The position numbers were made by a program, and so were the translations under genes. Of a stretch of 64,000 nucleotides of DNA, positions 19,246 through 28,716 are shown one piece after another. The notes beneath the pieces were generated by a model. The model was given only the letters and a program-made list of their open reading frames with translations, was not told the origin of the DNA and did not search any database. This stretch comes from Gammaproteobacteria bacterium (GTDB lineage: Bacteria > Pseudomonadota > Gammaproteobacteria > JAJFJF01): contig JAJFJF010000018.1 of assembly GCA_021774255.1 (NCBI GenBank), forward strand, positions 1-64,000, written 5' to 3'. Each line of letters starts with the position of its first letter. Position 1 is the stretch's first letter.

Positions 19246-20868
19246 TCGATAAAACCGGCCATATCGCGTCTCTTGGAAAATTTCTCTATCCTGAAACTGA
19301 TGTTTGAATAAATCATTTTGATAAATAACCACTTTCACGTCATCGCAAAAAAATGCGGCATCCGGCTCCCCAAATCTTTCCTGAAGCCTTTTTTCGCTTA
19401 CCTCTCCAGAGATAATAGCAAAATCAAATTCCCTGTTCTCATAATTAGGGAATGAAAATAATCCACCTGGCAGAAAATCACCCAGCACATGCCCAACAAA
19501 TAAATTTTCTCGAGACAAAAAATAATAAGGCCTTGCTTCAAAAAAACCGGCGATGCCATTATGCAGATCATATTTTATGGCATGTTGATCTAGACACGCG
19601 ACCAAAGCAGGATAGGGTGACTTCAAGTGACGCAGTGATTTAATGTTTTTCATCTCACTTAACGGCATGAGCAACATGCACACCACAACAAAAGCCACGG
19701 CTATCGGCTTCACTTCTATTTTTTTGACAAGCAAAACATGATAAAGCAGAACAGGCCAGCCAATGCACACAGGCAAAACTAATAAGGGCAGCATGTATCG
19801 AGAGCTGCCCGGCCGCATAAAATTTCCTAACAATGATACGGCGGCCACATTGACAAGAAAGACCGCAAAATAAAAAACAAACAGAAACAGTATTTTTTCA
19901 TCTTGTGGTTTTGATTGGCAATAAGCTTTTATTACCCAGCAACCCGCGAGAAAATAAGAAACCAATATGGCAGAATAAAAGGGATCTGTGATGACAAAAT
20001 CAGACGCCAGCCGGTAAATGTTTATAAGATATCTATTAATATGCCAATTTTCTTCCATCAACACATAAAATTGGTTTGGGCCGCTGCTTGCATGAAACAA
20101 CATCACATTGATGGCCACCCCTAAAACACAGGCACCCATTAACGCGCCCAACAGCAGCAAACCAGATCGCCGCGAGAGACGATTGCTCATCGTCAAAAGG
20201 CCTACGCAAATAAGCATCGGCACAATAAACTGCACAATATAGAGAAAATCAGACAAAATTGTCAGCGTGGAGATAACAAAAAGGAGCACGCTATACCCTA
20301 CTACTTTAGCCTGCGACACATTTTTGAATGCCCGAACAGTGACGCCGAGCATAAAAATAAGGATGACTAAACCACTGCCATGAAAGACCGGTAATAAAAT
20401 AGGATACAGAATATTGTATTCATCGACGTCCACGTTTTTTGCCAGCACCAGCATTAAAAAAGTGCATCCTAATAAGATACCTGTTTTAACAACATAAGGC
20501 GTCTTCCCAAATAAGCTGCTCGCCAGGAAAAGACTCGCCATCGCCAGCGCGATGACCTGGATGATGCTATAGGCAACTAGCGCACCGTAAGCATTGTTGG
20601 TAAAAGCATTTAACAGGAAATAGAGTATCGTGTCAGGAAAAAGATAAAGCGAACTGCCCCCCACCCAGTCAAACCAGCTGCCGCCATCCATAACTATATT
20701 CTTGTACAGTGCCGGCAGCTGAAAGACATCGGCTTGGTAGAGCGGCAGAAACCAAAAATCAGGATTTTGTGAAAGCTTAATGTAAAAGGCAAGCACGGAG
20801 GCAAAAAAAACAAGCCACCCCATGAGGTAGTGTGTTTTTAAACGCGCATCATCATTTCTACCGATCAT
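19240..20868 (-). CDS. Polytopic membrane protein, putative GT-C-type glycosyltransferase (paralogue 1)
   Basis: A 542-residue inner-membrane protein with about ten to twelve hydrophobic spans and a soluble C-terminal tail of about 110 residues. The N-terminal loop after span 1 has NPDFWFLPLYQADVFQLPAL and a following GGSSLYLFPDTILYF, a large extracytoplasmic loop of the sort found in GT-C enzymes that use polyprenyl-phosphate sugars. I cannot see a confirmed catalytic Asp/Glu pair. The tail ends REIFQETRYGRFYRS. It is a tandem paralogue of the upstream gene (same layout and same tail signature). The two are separated by 41 bases and read together. Confidence 0.65.
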   Translation of the reverse strand: MIGRNDDARLKTHYLMGWLVFFASVLAFYIKLSQNPDFWFLPLYQADVFQLPALYKNIVMDGGSWFDWVGGSSLYLFPDTILYFLLNAFTNNAYGALVAYSIIQVIALAMASLFLASSLFGKTPYVVKTGILLGCTFLMLVLAKNVDVDEYNILYPILLPVFHGSGLVILIFMLGVTVRAFKNVSQAKVVGYSVLLFVISTLTILSDFLYIVQFIVPMLICVGLLTMSNRLSRRSGLLLLGALMGACVLGVAINVMLFHASSGPNQFYVLMEENWHINRYLINIYRLASDFVITDPFYSAILVSYFLAGCWVIKAYCQSKPQDEKILFLFVFYFAVFLVNVAAVSLLGNFMRPGSSRYMLPLLVLPVCIGWPVLLYHVLLVKKIEVKPIAVAFVVVCMLLMPLSEMKNIKSLRHLKSPYPALVACLDQHAIKYDLHNGIAGFFEARPYYFLSRENLFVGHVLGDFLPGGLFSFPNYENREFDFAIISGEVSEKRLQERFGEPDAAFFCDDVKVVIYQNDLFKHQFQDREIFQETRYGRFYRS

Positions 20869-20909
20869 CTTTATCTCTTCACTTTATTTGTCATCCTAAC
20901 GGCAACACA

Positions 20910-22577
20910 TCAGGACCGATAGAATTTGCCGTATTGCGTCTCTTGAAACACTTCCCCATATAGAAACATATGCTTAAACGCATTGTCTTCGTAGGTTAAT
21001 ATTTTTATATCTTCACAAGAAAAAACATTTTTTGGCTCGCCAAATTTTTCGACGATCTTCTCCTCAGTCAAATAATGCCCGGCAATGATAAAGTCAAATT
21101 CTACTTTTTCGTACTCAGGAAAAGAAAACAAACCATGTGGAAAAAAATCAGATAACACATGCAATACAGACACATTGTTTTTTGAAAAAAGAGAAAGCGG
21201 TTTTGCATAGCAGTAAGGCCCGACGCCTTGACGGATATTATATTTTTCAGCGAGATCGTCTAGGCATTGTGATACATGAGGATAAGGGCGTTTCATTTCC
21301 CCTGATCCTTGCATATTTCTCACTTCAGCGAGAGGAAGTGCCAGCACGAATATTGCGAGAAAAGCAACAACCCTTCTCTTTTCACCTATTTTTTTTATCC
21401 CCGGGAAAAAGTGCAACAACACAGGGGCGCCGATGCAAACTGGCAGTATCAATAACGGGAAAAAATACCGTGAGCTTGATATCCCGGGGAAAATTTTAGC
21501 CCACAGGACAGCGCTGATATTCACCACGCACAAGATCAATAAAAAGCTTAATAAAAAGATAACCTTTTTGTTAACATCCTCGCGTTTTATGCCTCTTTGA
21601 TGTCTGTAGTCGCGCGTGATGCATGCCGCAGAGCATATTAGGAAGAGTAAGGTTACACACGAATAGACAATATAGTCACTGATAAAATTAAGCCCCCAAT
21701 AACCTAACTTAAAAAAAGTGCGCGTATGCACCGAAGCCGCATCTAAAACGGTATTTAACACCTCCGCGCCATTCGTTAAATACATCATATTGAGCAACAC
21801 GCCCAGCACGCACGCTACTGTTAAAATTGCCGATAGAAAAAACCAACGTTGCCACGTTATCCAGCGGCTGAGCACAAAAAACAACAAGCTCAGCAACACC
21901 GGCACAATCCCTTGTACTATATAGATGAAATCTGACAGCACGGTTAGAAAGGATATGCAAAAAAGCAGGCTAGCAAACCAGATCTTTTTTTGAAGCGTGC
22001 GCGCATCCAGCAATCGTATCGTCAGACCTAAGGCAAATACTAACGACAGTAATGCGCCGAAGTGAAATGCGGGTTTCAGGATGGGAAGAAATACATTATA
22101 CGTTTCTCCAGATGATATGTGCTGCGCTAAAATAAGCGTGACCCACATGCACGCAAAAAGTATTCCAAATTTGATAATGCCAGGTGTTTTTTGAAATACG
22201 CTGTTAGCAAGAAACTGGAGGCCAATCGCAAGCAAGATAATTTGAGCCATGCCGTACGCAACTAGCACATCATACATATTGCCAAAGAGGACGCCTAACA
22301 GGAAAAACAAGGCCGCATCAGGAAAGAGATAAGGTGAGGCGCCCATTATCCAGCCAGACCAGCTGTCACCGTTAATCATGACGCTGTTATATAATCCCGC
22401 CAGTTGAAGCGCATCGGGGAAATAATAGGGCGGTGACATATTAAACCAAAAGCCAGGCGCTTGTAGTAGCTTAATACATAAGATGATGGTTGATGTCAGT
22501 AATGCCCCCCAGCCGACCAGGCAAAGTGCTTTTGAGGGATATGCCTCTTTGCTTGTTTTCCCTAACATTTTCAACAT
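20910..22577 (-). CDS. Polytopic membrane protein, putative GT-C-type glycosyltransferase (paralogue 2)
   Basis: A 555-residue tandem paralogue of the next gene. Shared landmarks are APGFWFNMSPPYYFPDALQL near the N-terminus, GASPYLFPDAALFFLLG, and a tail with HGLFSFPEYEKVEFDFII, EKFGEPKNVFSCEDIKI and GEVFQETQYGKFYRS. It has about ten to twelve membrane spans. It probably acts at the periplasmic face of the inner membrane on lipid-linked glycan, but this rests on topology and location only. The upstream neighbour manC ends 43 bases before its start on the same strand, so the three genes probably form one transcript. Confidence 0.65.
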   Translation of the reverse strand: MLKMLGKTSKEAYPSKALCLVGWGALLTSTIILCIKLLQAPGFWFNMSPPYYFPDALQLAGLYNSVMINGDSWSGWIMGASPYLFPDAALFFLLGVLFGNMYDVLVAYGMAQIILLAIGLQFLANSVFQKTPGIIKFGILFACMWVTLILAQHISSGETYNVFLPILKPAFHFGALLSLVFALGLTIRLLDARTLQKKIWFASLLFCISFLTVLSDFIYIVQGIVPVLLSLLFFVLSRWITWQRWFFLSAILTVACVLGVLLNMMYLTNGAEVLNTVLDAASVHTRTFFKLGYWGLNFISDYIVYSCVTLLFLICSAACITRDYRHQRGIKREDVNKKVIFLLSFLLILCVVNISAVLWAKIFPGISSSRYFFPLLILPVCIGAPVLLHFFPGIKKIGEKRRVVAFLAIFVLALPLAEVRNMQGSGEMKRPYPHVSQCLDDLAEKYNIRQGVGPYCYAKPLSLFSKNNVSVLHVLSDFFPHGLFSFPEYEKVEFDFIIAGHYLTEEKIVEKFGEPKNVFSCEDIKILTYEDNAFKHMFLYGEVFQETQYGKFYRS

Positions 22578-22620
22578 CCTTTCGCCTCTTATACAGGTAC
22601 TGATATAAACAATCTATTAC

Positions 22621-24114
22621 TTACACGGGATCTAATTCAACATTTCTGCTGTAGATATCATCAAAGCGCACAATATCATCTTCGCCAAGATAACTGCCCG
22701 TTTGCACTTCGATGACAATCAGATCGTGCTGCCCGACATTACTGAGACGATGCTGACTGCCCGCTGGAATAAAAGTAGACTCTTCTGGGCCCATCACAAA
22801 CGTTTCTTTACCTTTTATCACTTCTGCTTGCCCGGCAATCACCACCCAATGCTCGCTGCGGTGCTGATGCTTTTGCAGTGATAGCCGACCGCCGGGCTTA
22901 ACCACGATGCGCTTGATTTTAAAATGACAGCCTTGCTCTAATACCGTGTATTCCCCCCATGGACGATACGCGGTATTGCCAATCTGATGTGAAGGATGGT
23001 TTTTTGCTTTTAATGCCTCAACCACTTGCTTAACCTGTTGTGATTGATCACGATGACTCACCAATAACGCATCATCTGTATTGACAATAATTAAGTCTTC
23101 CACACCCACTGCCGCAACCATTTTATTTTTGCTTCGCACGTAATTATTTTTGGCATCAACAAATAAAACATCTCCCTGCGAGGCGTTTCCTGCGTCGTCT
23201 TGTGACGTGAGCCTACTCACCGCTTGCCAGCAGCCAATATCTTGCCAACTGAAGTGGGCAGGCACGACAACAACATTCTCTGCTTTTTCCATCACGGCAT
23301 AATCGATCGATGTGGCGGGGATATTATTAAAATGCTGCGCATCAAAATTAATTTTATTTGCTTGCTGCGCGGAGGTATGGCTGGCATCCCAACAACGACA
23401 TGCTTGCTGGTATATTTCTGGCGCAAGCTTCTCTAACGCCAATAATATACTGCCCGCTGTAAAACAGAATAAACCTGCATTCCAAAGATAATGACCTTTT
23501 TCTAAAAAATCGGTTGCTTGCGCAAGCGATGGCTTTTCTTTGAAAGCTGTCACGGCAAAAGCATGCTGCTCACCGCTGCCTGCCATGGGCATGGCCTGAT
23601 CATATTCAACATAACCATAACCCGTTGCCGGGCTATCCGGTCTAATACCAAACACGACCAAATGCCCTTGCGCAGCCAAAGCTGCCGCACACGCCACATC
23701 TGCATGCAGTGCGGCGGTGTCTTCAATAAGATGATCGGCCGGCAATACCAACATCACCGCATCGTCACCCTGTTCGGCGCGTACCGCCAGCGCGGCCAAC
23801 GCAATGGCGGCGCCGGTGTTACGCCCGTTGGGTTCGAGCAAAAATTTAAATTTCTCAAGATCGGGATGATCTAGCTTCTTAATTTCATCGATGCTTTTAA
23901 AATAATAATCACGATTTGTGACGGTAAAAATGGGCGCGTCTGGCGCCAATTGTGCCGCGTGACAATAGGCTTGTTGCAGTAGCGACTCATCTCTCGCCCC
24001 CACAGGCATAAAGGGCTTGGGGTGTGATTGACGTGAGAGGGGCCATAAGCGGGTACCTGCCCCGCCCGAGAGGATCACAGGAATAACAGGGTGCGTGTGG
24101 GTATCTTTCGACAT
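22621..24114 (-). CDS. manC: Mannose-1-phosphate guanylyltransferase / mannose-6-phosphate isomerase (ManC type)
   Basis: A bifunctional type II enzyme that makes GDP-mannose from mannose-1-phosphate, with a C-terminal cupin isomerase domain. The pyrophosphorylase signature VILSGGAGTRLWPLSR and FMPVG are at the N-terminus, FKEKPSLAQATDFLEKGHY in the middle, and RPWGEYTVLEQG and HRSEHWVVIAGQAEV in the cupin domain. An open frame extends to a TTG at 24138, but a TATAAT lies only about 15 bases before that, and ATG 24112-24114 (MSKDTHTH) fits better. It supplies GDP-mannose to gmd and the GT4 enzymes of this locus. Confidence 0.92.
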   Translation of the reverse strand: MSKDTHTHPVIPVILSGGAGTRLWPLSRQSHPKPFMPVGARDESLLQQAYCHAAQLAPDAPIFTVTNRDYYFKSIDEIKKLDHPDLEKFKFLLEPNGRNTGAAIALAALAVRAEQGDDAVMLVLPADHLIEDTAALHADVACAAALAAQGHLVVFGIRPDSPATGYGYVEYDQAMPMAGSGEQHAFAVTAFKEKPSLAQATDFLEKGHYLWNAGLFCFTAGSILLALEKLAPEIYQQACRCWDASHTSAQQANKINFDAQHFNNIPATSIDYAVMEKAENVVVVPAHFSWQDIGCWQAVSRLTSQDDAGNASQGDVLFVDAKNNYVRSKNKMVAAVGVEDLIIVNTDDALLVSHRDQSQQVKQVVEALKAKNHPSHQIGNTAYRPWGEYTVLEQGCHFKIKRIVVKPGGRLSLQKHQHRSEHWVVIAGQAEVIKGKETFVMGPEESTFIPAGSQHRLSNVGQHDLIVIEVQTGSYLGEDDIVRFDDIYSRNVELDPV

Positions 24115-24165
24115 TAAATTACCGGTGGCCGTCTTCAAAATGAATGCATTATACTTGATATTGGC

Positions 24166-25008
24166 TCATGACTGAAATAGTGCCAACAGCTCTGCTGCTT
24201 TGCCGCGTTTGCCCCCTTTGCAGCTAATCATACGTTGCACTGGGAAAGTTTTAATCTCCGCACCTTGATAAATTTCTTTTGTAAACAGTGTGTTATGGTT
24301 AGACAATAAAACAGGCACCCCGCGCCCGCTTAAACGGGTTGCAAGCGCTGCCAAGGCCTCTTGGTCTGCTTTATCAAAGTTATCGGGGCTATATTTTCTG
24401 AAACTGGCTGTTTGGCTTAAGGGCACATAAGGCGGATCACCGTAGATCACATCCCCTTTTCGCGCCTTTTTCATGACGGTTTTGAAATCTTGGCAGGTAA
24501 ACGTCGCATTTTGCGCCTGCTGATGAAATTGCCGCATGCTTTCAGCCGGGAAGCTGGGGTGCTGATATCGTCCAAATGGCGTATTAAATTCCCGCTTACT
24601 CGCATTGTAACGGCATAACCCATTGTAGCCGTGTCGGTTTAAATAGATGAACAGCGCTGCTTTCTCAGCCACATCACTGCTCGTATTAAATTGATCGCGC
24701 AAGCGGTAATACTGCTTTTCTTGATTGTTTTTGGGTGTAAAAAAGGGTTGGCAGAAAGCAATAAAATCCTCGCCTTCGCGCTGCAATAATTGATAGAGGT
24801 TGATTAAATCAGGATTAATATCATTCAGGATATACCGATCGTAATCGGTGTTTAAAAAAACAGCGCCGGAACCCACAAACGGTTCGATCAAGCGTTTGCC
24901 TTTTGGTAACACTGAATGAATGTGATCCAGCACACGTGATTTTCCACCGGCCCACTTTAAAAAAGGACGCACGCGCACCAAAGAAGCGTTAGCTATTTTT
25001 TTCGACAC
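24166..25008 (-). CDS. dam: DNA adenine methyltransferase Dam
   Basis: A class alpha N6-adenine methyltransferase, most likely acting on GATC, as in E. coli Dam, for mismatch-repair strand marking and gene control. Motif I FLKWAGGKSRVLDHI and FVGSGAVFLN are near the N-terminus, with catalytic motif IV GDVIYGDPPYVPLS and NRHGYNGLCRYN in between. Length 280 aa fits. No restriction partner is nearby, so it is an orphan methylase. The start overlaps rsmD by 20 bases, implying coupling in the order M16 - M16 - rsmD - dam. Confidence 0.92.
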   Translation of the reverse strand: MSKKIANASLVRVRPFLKWAGGKSRVLDHIHSVLPKGKRLIEPFVGSGAVFLNTDYDRYILNDINPDLINLYQLLQREGEDFIAFCQPFFTPKNNQEKQYYRLRDQFNTSSDVAEKAALFIYLNRHGYNGLCRYNASKREFNTPFGRYQHPSFPAESMRQFHQQAQNATFTCQDFKTVMKKARKGDVIYGDPPYVPLSQTASFRKYSPDNFDKADQEALAALATRLSGRGVPVLLSNHNTLFTKEIYQGAEIKTFPVQRMISCKGGKRGKAAELLALFQS

Positions 25009-25546
25009 GCCATAATCCGTATTTTACCTCGCCTGATTGCTTCTCACGTAACAATGTCCAACCGGGTTCGCTTGGCCATGCCGTGAGATGGCTTTCCGCT
25101 TCCATATAAATCAGTGCCTTTTTTTTCAGCCAAGGGCTTAATTTTTCACAACAGGATGCCAAGCTATTTTTCTGAAAAGGCGGATCAAGAAAAATAATAT
25201 CAAACTGCTGCGTGGGCGTCTGCGTTAACCAATGTGGCAACGCTGCGCAGATCACTTCTGCACTGGCGGCTTGTAACGTTTCACGGTTATCACGCAAAGC
25301 ATCCGCCACTTGCGGTGAGCTATCTACAAACACACATGTTTTGGCACCACGCGACAGTGCTTCAAAGCCGAGCGCCCCGCTGCCGGCGAATAAATCTAAG
25401 CAGGTGCTGCCTGCTATCTTCGGGGCCAACCAGTTAAACAGCGTTTCGCGAATACGATCGGGCGTGGGGCGAAGCATCGCAACCGCCGGAAACGTCAGAC
25501 GGCGACTCCGCCACTGTCCACCAATAATGCGAACCTGATTGCGCAC
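24989..25546 (-). CDS. rsmD: 16S rRNA (guanine-966 N2) methyltransferase RsmD
   Basis: An SAM-dependent methyltransferase that modifies G966 of 16S rRNA in the small subunit. Family motifs are VRIIGGQWRSRRL, RPTPDRIRETLFNWL, SAM-binding LDLFAGSGALGFEALSRGA and catalytic IIFLDPPFQ. The frame is open to 25573, but GTG 25544-25546 lies just past the stop of the upstream peptidase gene and gives a start close to the family norm. It overlaps dam by 20 bases. Confidence 0.9.
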   Translation of the reverse strand: MRNQVRIIGGQWRSRRLTFPAVAMLRPTPDRIRETLFNWLAPKIAGSTCLDLFAGSGALGFEALSRGAKTCVFVDSSPQVADALRDNRETLQAASAEVICAALPHWLTQTPTQQFDIIFLDPPFQKNSLASCCEKLSPWLKKKALIYMEAESHLTAWPSEPGWTLLREKQSGEVKYGLWRVEKNS

Positions 25547-25550
25547 ACCC

Positions 25551-26927
25551 TCAACCTTGTGCGGCAATATCACCCACCTGGATCACTTGTAACCTTTCAG
25601 GCACGATCACCTTATTAAAAGCCGCTTGAATATCGTCGGCCGAAACCGCATCAATATTGTCAGTGAAGGTGACCAAATAATCTAAGGGCAAATCAAAAAA
25701 CCCAATCAAGGCCAGTTGATTCACAATGGCCTGATTGCTGCCTAAGCGTAATGGAAAACTGCCTATTAAATTTGATTTTGCCATGGCAAGCTCATCTTCC
25801 GTCGGTCCTTCAAGGGTAAACTGTGCCAAGGTGTCTTGCAGTACCGCCAATGCTTCTGGCGCCTGATCGGCGCGCGTTTGCAAGCCCATCATAAAAGGGC
25901 CTGCCTGTTGCATGGGCGACAAGCTGCTATAAACACTATACGCTAAGCCGCGCTGCTCTCGCACCTCATTAAACAATTTCGACACCAGCGCACCACCGCC
26001 TAAAATATGGTTACCCACATAAAGCGGGAAGTAATCTGGGTCGCCTTGGGCAATGGTGGGCAAACCCACTAATACATGCGTTTGTGTTGCGGGATACTGT
26101 ATTTGCAACAAGCTTTCTTCAACATTTCCGATCACGTCTGGCAAAGGTGCCGCCGGCTTGCCCGCCGGAAGAGATCCCATCAAGGTATCCGCTATTTTTT
26201 TAGCTTGTCTCTCCGTTAAGTCGCCAACAACCGCCACCACCGCATTGCTTCCTACATAATACTGTGAGTGAAAGGCGGCCAAATCGTCAGGCGTTAAGGC
26301 TTCCACGGTCGGCGTGTCACCCAGCACAGAATGTGCATACGGATGTTCGCCATACAGCGCTTGGTAAAAGTGCTTGTTGGCAATGCTCCCTGGGCGCTCT
26401 TGCTCACGTGCAATCGCGGCTAATTGCCGACCTTGTTCACGTGAAAACGCCCGCGGTGGAAACGCCGGCCCACTCATCACCTCTGCAAATAATGTTAACG
26501 CAGGCTCCAATTGCCGCCGCGTCGTTAAACTGCGCAAACTTAATATTGCCATGTCTCGCCCGACTTGCTGTGAGAAAACAGCACCGACATTTTCAAATTG
26601 TTCGGCAATTTGATCGGCATTCAGCTTTGCCGTGCCTTCGCTTAACATAGAATTTGTCAGTAAGGCCAAGCCATTTTGATTCCCGTCGCGGGCCGCACCC
26701 GCATCAAACACGACTTGAATGTCAACCATGGGCAACTCGGGTACCTGCGCAAAATAAACTTGCGCACCCTTTTTAGTGACCCAATGTTCAATTGCCACTT
26801 CAAAAAGGGCGTCTGTTTTGTTGTCATTGTTTGACTGTAATGCTGCTTTCAGAAAAAGCAGCACCGCGGCGATAGCAACGACAATAATAATGGTGACAAT
26901 TGTTTTACGCATCGGCATGCTCCTCAT
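25551..26927 (-). CDS. M16-family peptidase-like protein, catalytically inactive partner
   Basis: A 458-residue M16 (pitrilysin/PqqL-like) protein. It is anchored or exported by an N-terminal hydrophobic segment (TIVTIIIVVAIAAVLLFLKAA). The HxxEH zinc motif is absent: the equivalent segment reads AGAARDGNQNGLALLTNSML. C-terminal family features such as HILGGGALVSKLFNEVREQRG and SVYSSLSPMQ are intact. Such proteins pair with an active M16 protein, here the gene directly upstream (23-base overlap), to form a clamshell peptidase in the periplasm. The pair next to rsmD is a common gammaproteobacterial arrangement. Confidence 0.88.
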   Translation of the reverse strand: MRSMPMRKTIVTIIIVVAIAAVLLFLKAALQSNNDNKTDALFEVAIEHWVTKKGAQVYFAQVPELPMVDIQVVFDAGAARDGNQNGLALLTNSMLSEGTAKLNADQIAEQFENVGAVFSQQVGRDMAILSLRSLTTRRQLEPALTLFAEVMSGPAFPPRAFSREQGRQLAAIAREQERPGSIANKHFYQALYGEHPYAHSVLGDTPTVEALTPDDLAAFHSQYYVGSNAVVAVVGDLTERQAKKIADTLMGSLPAGKPAAPLPDVIGNVEESLLQIQYPATQTHVLVGLPTIAQGDPDYFPLYVGNHILGGGALVSKLFNEVREQRGLAYSVYSSLSPMQQAGPFMMGLQTRADQAPEALAVLQDTLAQFTLEGPTEDELAMAKSNLIGSFPLRLGSNQAIVNQLALIGFFDLPLDYLVTFTDNIDAVSADDIQAAFNKVIVPERLQVIQVGDIAAQG

Positions 26928-28269
26928 TGATAGCTAACGGCTCTAATTCTGCCACTGTTAATCGCGGTGCCGTTAAATATTTTTTCGCCACAGCCTGCAC
27001 TTGTTGTGGTGTGACTTGTTTAATATAAATTAAATAGTCATCCATTAATTGCCAAGGCAAGCCCACGCTTTCTAAGCTACCAATTAAATAGGCTTGATAA
27101 CTAATAGAATCTTGTGCGTAGATCTGTTCTGCCGTCATTTGTGTGATGACGCGTTCTAGTTCGCTTTTAGAAATAGGTTTAGCTTGCACACGCGCAATTT
27201 CTGCCATCAACGCTTGCTCCACTTCTTCCACACTATGACCTTGTGCCGGTGTGGCGCTCAACATAAATTGCGTGCCGAGCCGCATAAACGGATCGTACGA
27301 CGCCGATACTTGGGTCACGATGCCTTGATCGCGCACGACTTCTTTTTGCAGACGGCTGCTTGCGCCCCCCCCTAACACCGCCGCTAACACCGACAACGCA
27401 TAAGGCTCCGCATCGTCGGCCGCCGTGTTGATCACCGGCACAGGGTACCCCATTAATAAATAGGGCAATTGCGCTGGCTTTCTCACGGTAATGCGCCGTT
27501 CACCTAATATATCAATTTCTTCTTGTGGCTTGAGCATGCCCAGATCGCCTGCAGGAATATCACCAAAATATTTTTTAGCGAGCCTGTGCATTTTTTTAGG
27601 GTCGACATCGCCCACCACAATAATAATGGCATTGTTGGGGGCATACCATTTTTTATACCATCTTTCGAGATCGGCCTTGGTCATATGCTCCAGATCATTC
27701 ATCCAACCGATAGGCAAGTGATGATAAGGGCCACTTAAAAACGCCGTGGCGGAAAATTGTTCGTAGGTGGCGGCTTGTGGATTATCGTCTGTGCGTAACC
27801 GACGCTCTTCAATCACGACTTGTCGTTCTTTTTCAAACGCCGCTTCGTTTAAAATTAAGTGCTGCATGCGATCCGCTTCGAGCTCAAAGCTGAGCGCCAC
27901 TTGCTGCGCAGCCACATCTTGAAAATAGCCCGTATAATCTCGCCCAGTGAAGGCATTTTCTTGGCCGCCCTTCATGGCAATTAAACGTGAGAATTCCCCT
28001 TCTGGATAGCGCGAGGTACCTTTAAACATCATGTGTTCTAAAATATGGGAAATACCGGTAATACCACCGTACTCATAACTTGAACCCACTTTGTACCAAA
28101 CCTGTGTGGTGGCGATCGGTACGCGATGATCGGTTTTAACAAATAGCTGTAAGCCATTATCCAGCGTGTAGCTATGCACGTCAGCCCATGCGGGCAACGA
28201 CAGCATCACGCACAATAATCCAGCGAGTGCTGCTCTACCTTTATAAAATCTGATATGATGTTTTTGCAT
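26905..28269 (-). CDS. M16-family zinc metallopeptidase (active subunit)
   Basis: A periplasmic zinc peptidase of the pitrilysin family. A signal peptide is visible (FYKGRAALAGLLCVMLSLPAWA). The zinc site is HILEHMMFKGTSRYP (inverted HxxEH) with the downstream Glu in ALSFELEADRMQHLIL; IVVGDVDPKKM and LGGGASSRLQKEVVRDQG mark the second half. The longest frame starts at 28335, but ATG 28267-28269 (MQKHHIRFYKG) is preceded by AAGGA and begins the signal peptide, so I use it. It overlaps its inactive partner by 23 bases. The two subunits probably work as a heterodimer. Confidence 0.9.
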   Translation of the reverse strand: MQKHHIRFYKGRAALAGLLCVMLSLPAWADVHSYTLDNGLQLFVKTDHRVPIATTQVWYKVGSSYEYGGITGISHILEHMMFKGTSRYPEGEFSRLIAMKGGQENAFTGRDYTGYFQDVAAQQVALSFELEADRMQHLILNEAAFEKERQVVIEERRLRTDDNPQAATYEQFSATAFLSGPYHHLPIGWMNDLEHMTKADLERWYKKWYAPNNAIIIVVGDVDPKKMHRLAKKYFGDIPAGDLGMLKPQEEIDILGERRITVRKPAQLPYLLMGYPVPVINTAADDAEPYALSVLAAVLGGGASSRLQKEVVRDQGIVTQVSASYDPFMRLGTQFMLSATPAQGHSVEEVEQALMAEIARVQAKPISKSELERVITQMTAEQIYAQDSISYQAYLIGSLESVGLPWQLMDDYLIYIKQVTPQQVQAVAKKYLTAPRLTVAELEPLAINEEHADA

Positions 28270-28356
28270 ATTTTTCCTTAATGCTTCCTCATTACGCATC
28301 GATGCGAGCTTAACAATACCCTCACAACCAATCAAGTTTTGTCACTCATTCAGGCG

Positions 28357-28716
28357 TCATTCCACCACCAATTTTCCTCGGTACATTCCCATCTGGCAGG
28401 TAAACTCAAATTCACCGCTCTCTTTTAATTCCAACACGACCTCTTGCACTTGATGAAGTGGTAACTGCTGGCTAATTTTAAAATATTCAAACACCACTAT
28501 CTCAGCACAGGGAGTTTCATCTTTTCTTAAAAACTGCAAATGCAGTGTTTGCCCTTGCTTGGCTTTAATCACCGAGGGTGTGTACACCCCATTTTCAACG
28601 ACCACGTCTATCGTTTCTTTTTCTGCCATCACGGCTTTTGATTTAGAAAATAAAAACCACCATAACACTAACGCAATGAAAAGCAGCCCGACCAAGTTAA
28701 CCACTATTACCATCAT
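28357..28716 (-). CDS. Membrane-anchored cupredoxin-domain protein
   Basis: A 119-residue protein with one N-terminal span ([21 protein letters not shown]) followed by a cupredoxin-like domain: [40 protein letters not shown] and the closing [17 protein letters not shown]. The Cys and Met residues near the end could be copper ligands. It starts with ATGA overlapping the copA stop, so the two are translationally coupled. It likely receives or senses copper at the periplasmic face of the inner membrane in partnership with CopA. Confidence 0.85.
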   Translation of the reverse strand: MMVIVVNLVGLLFIALVLWWFLFSKSKAVMAEKETIDVVVENGVYTPSVIKAKQGQTLHLQFLRKDETPCAEIVVFEYFKISQQLPLHQVQEVVLELKESGEFEFTCQMGMYRGKLVVE

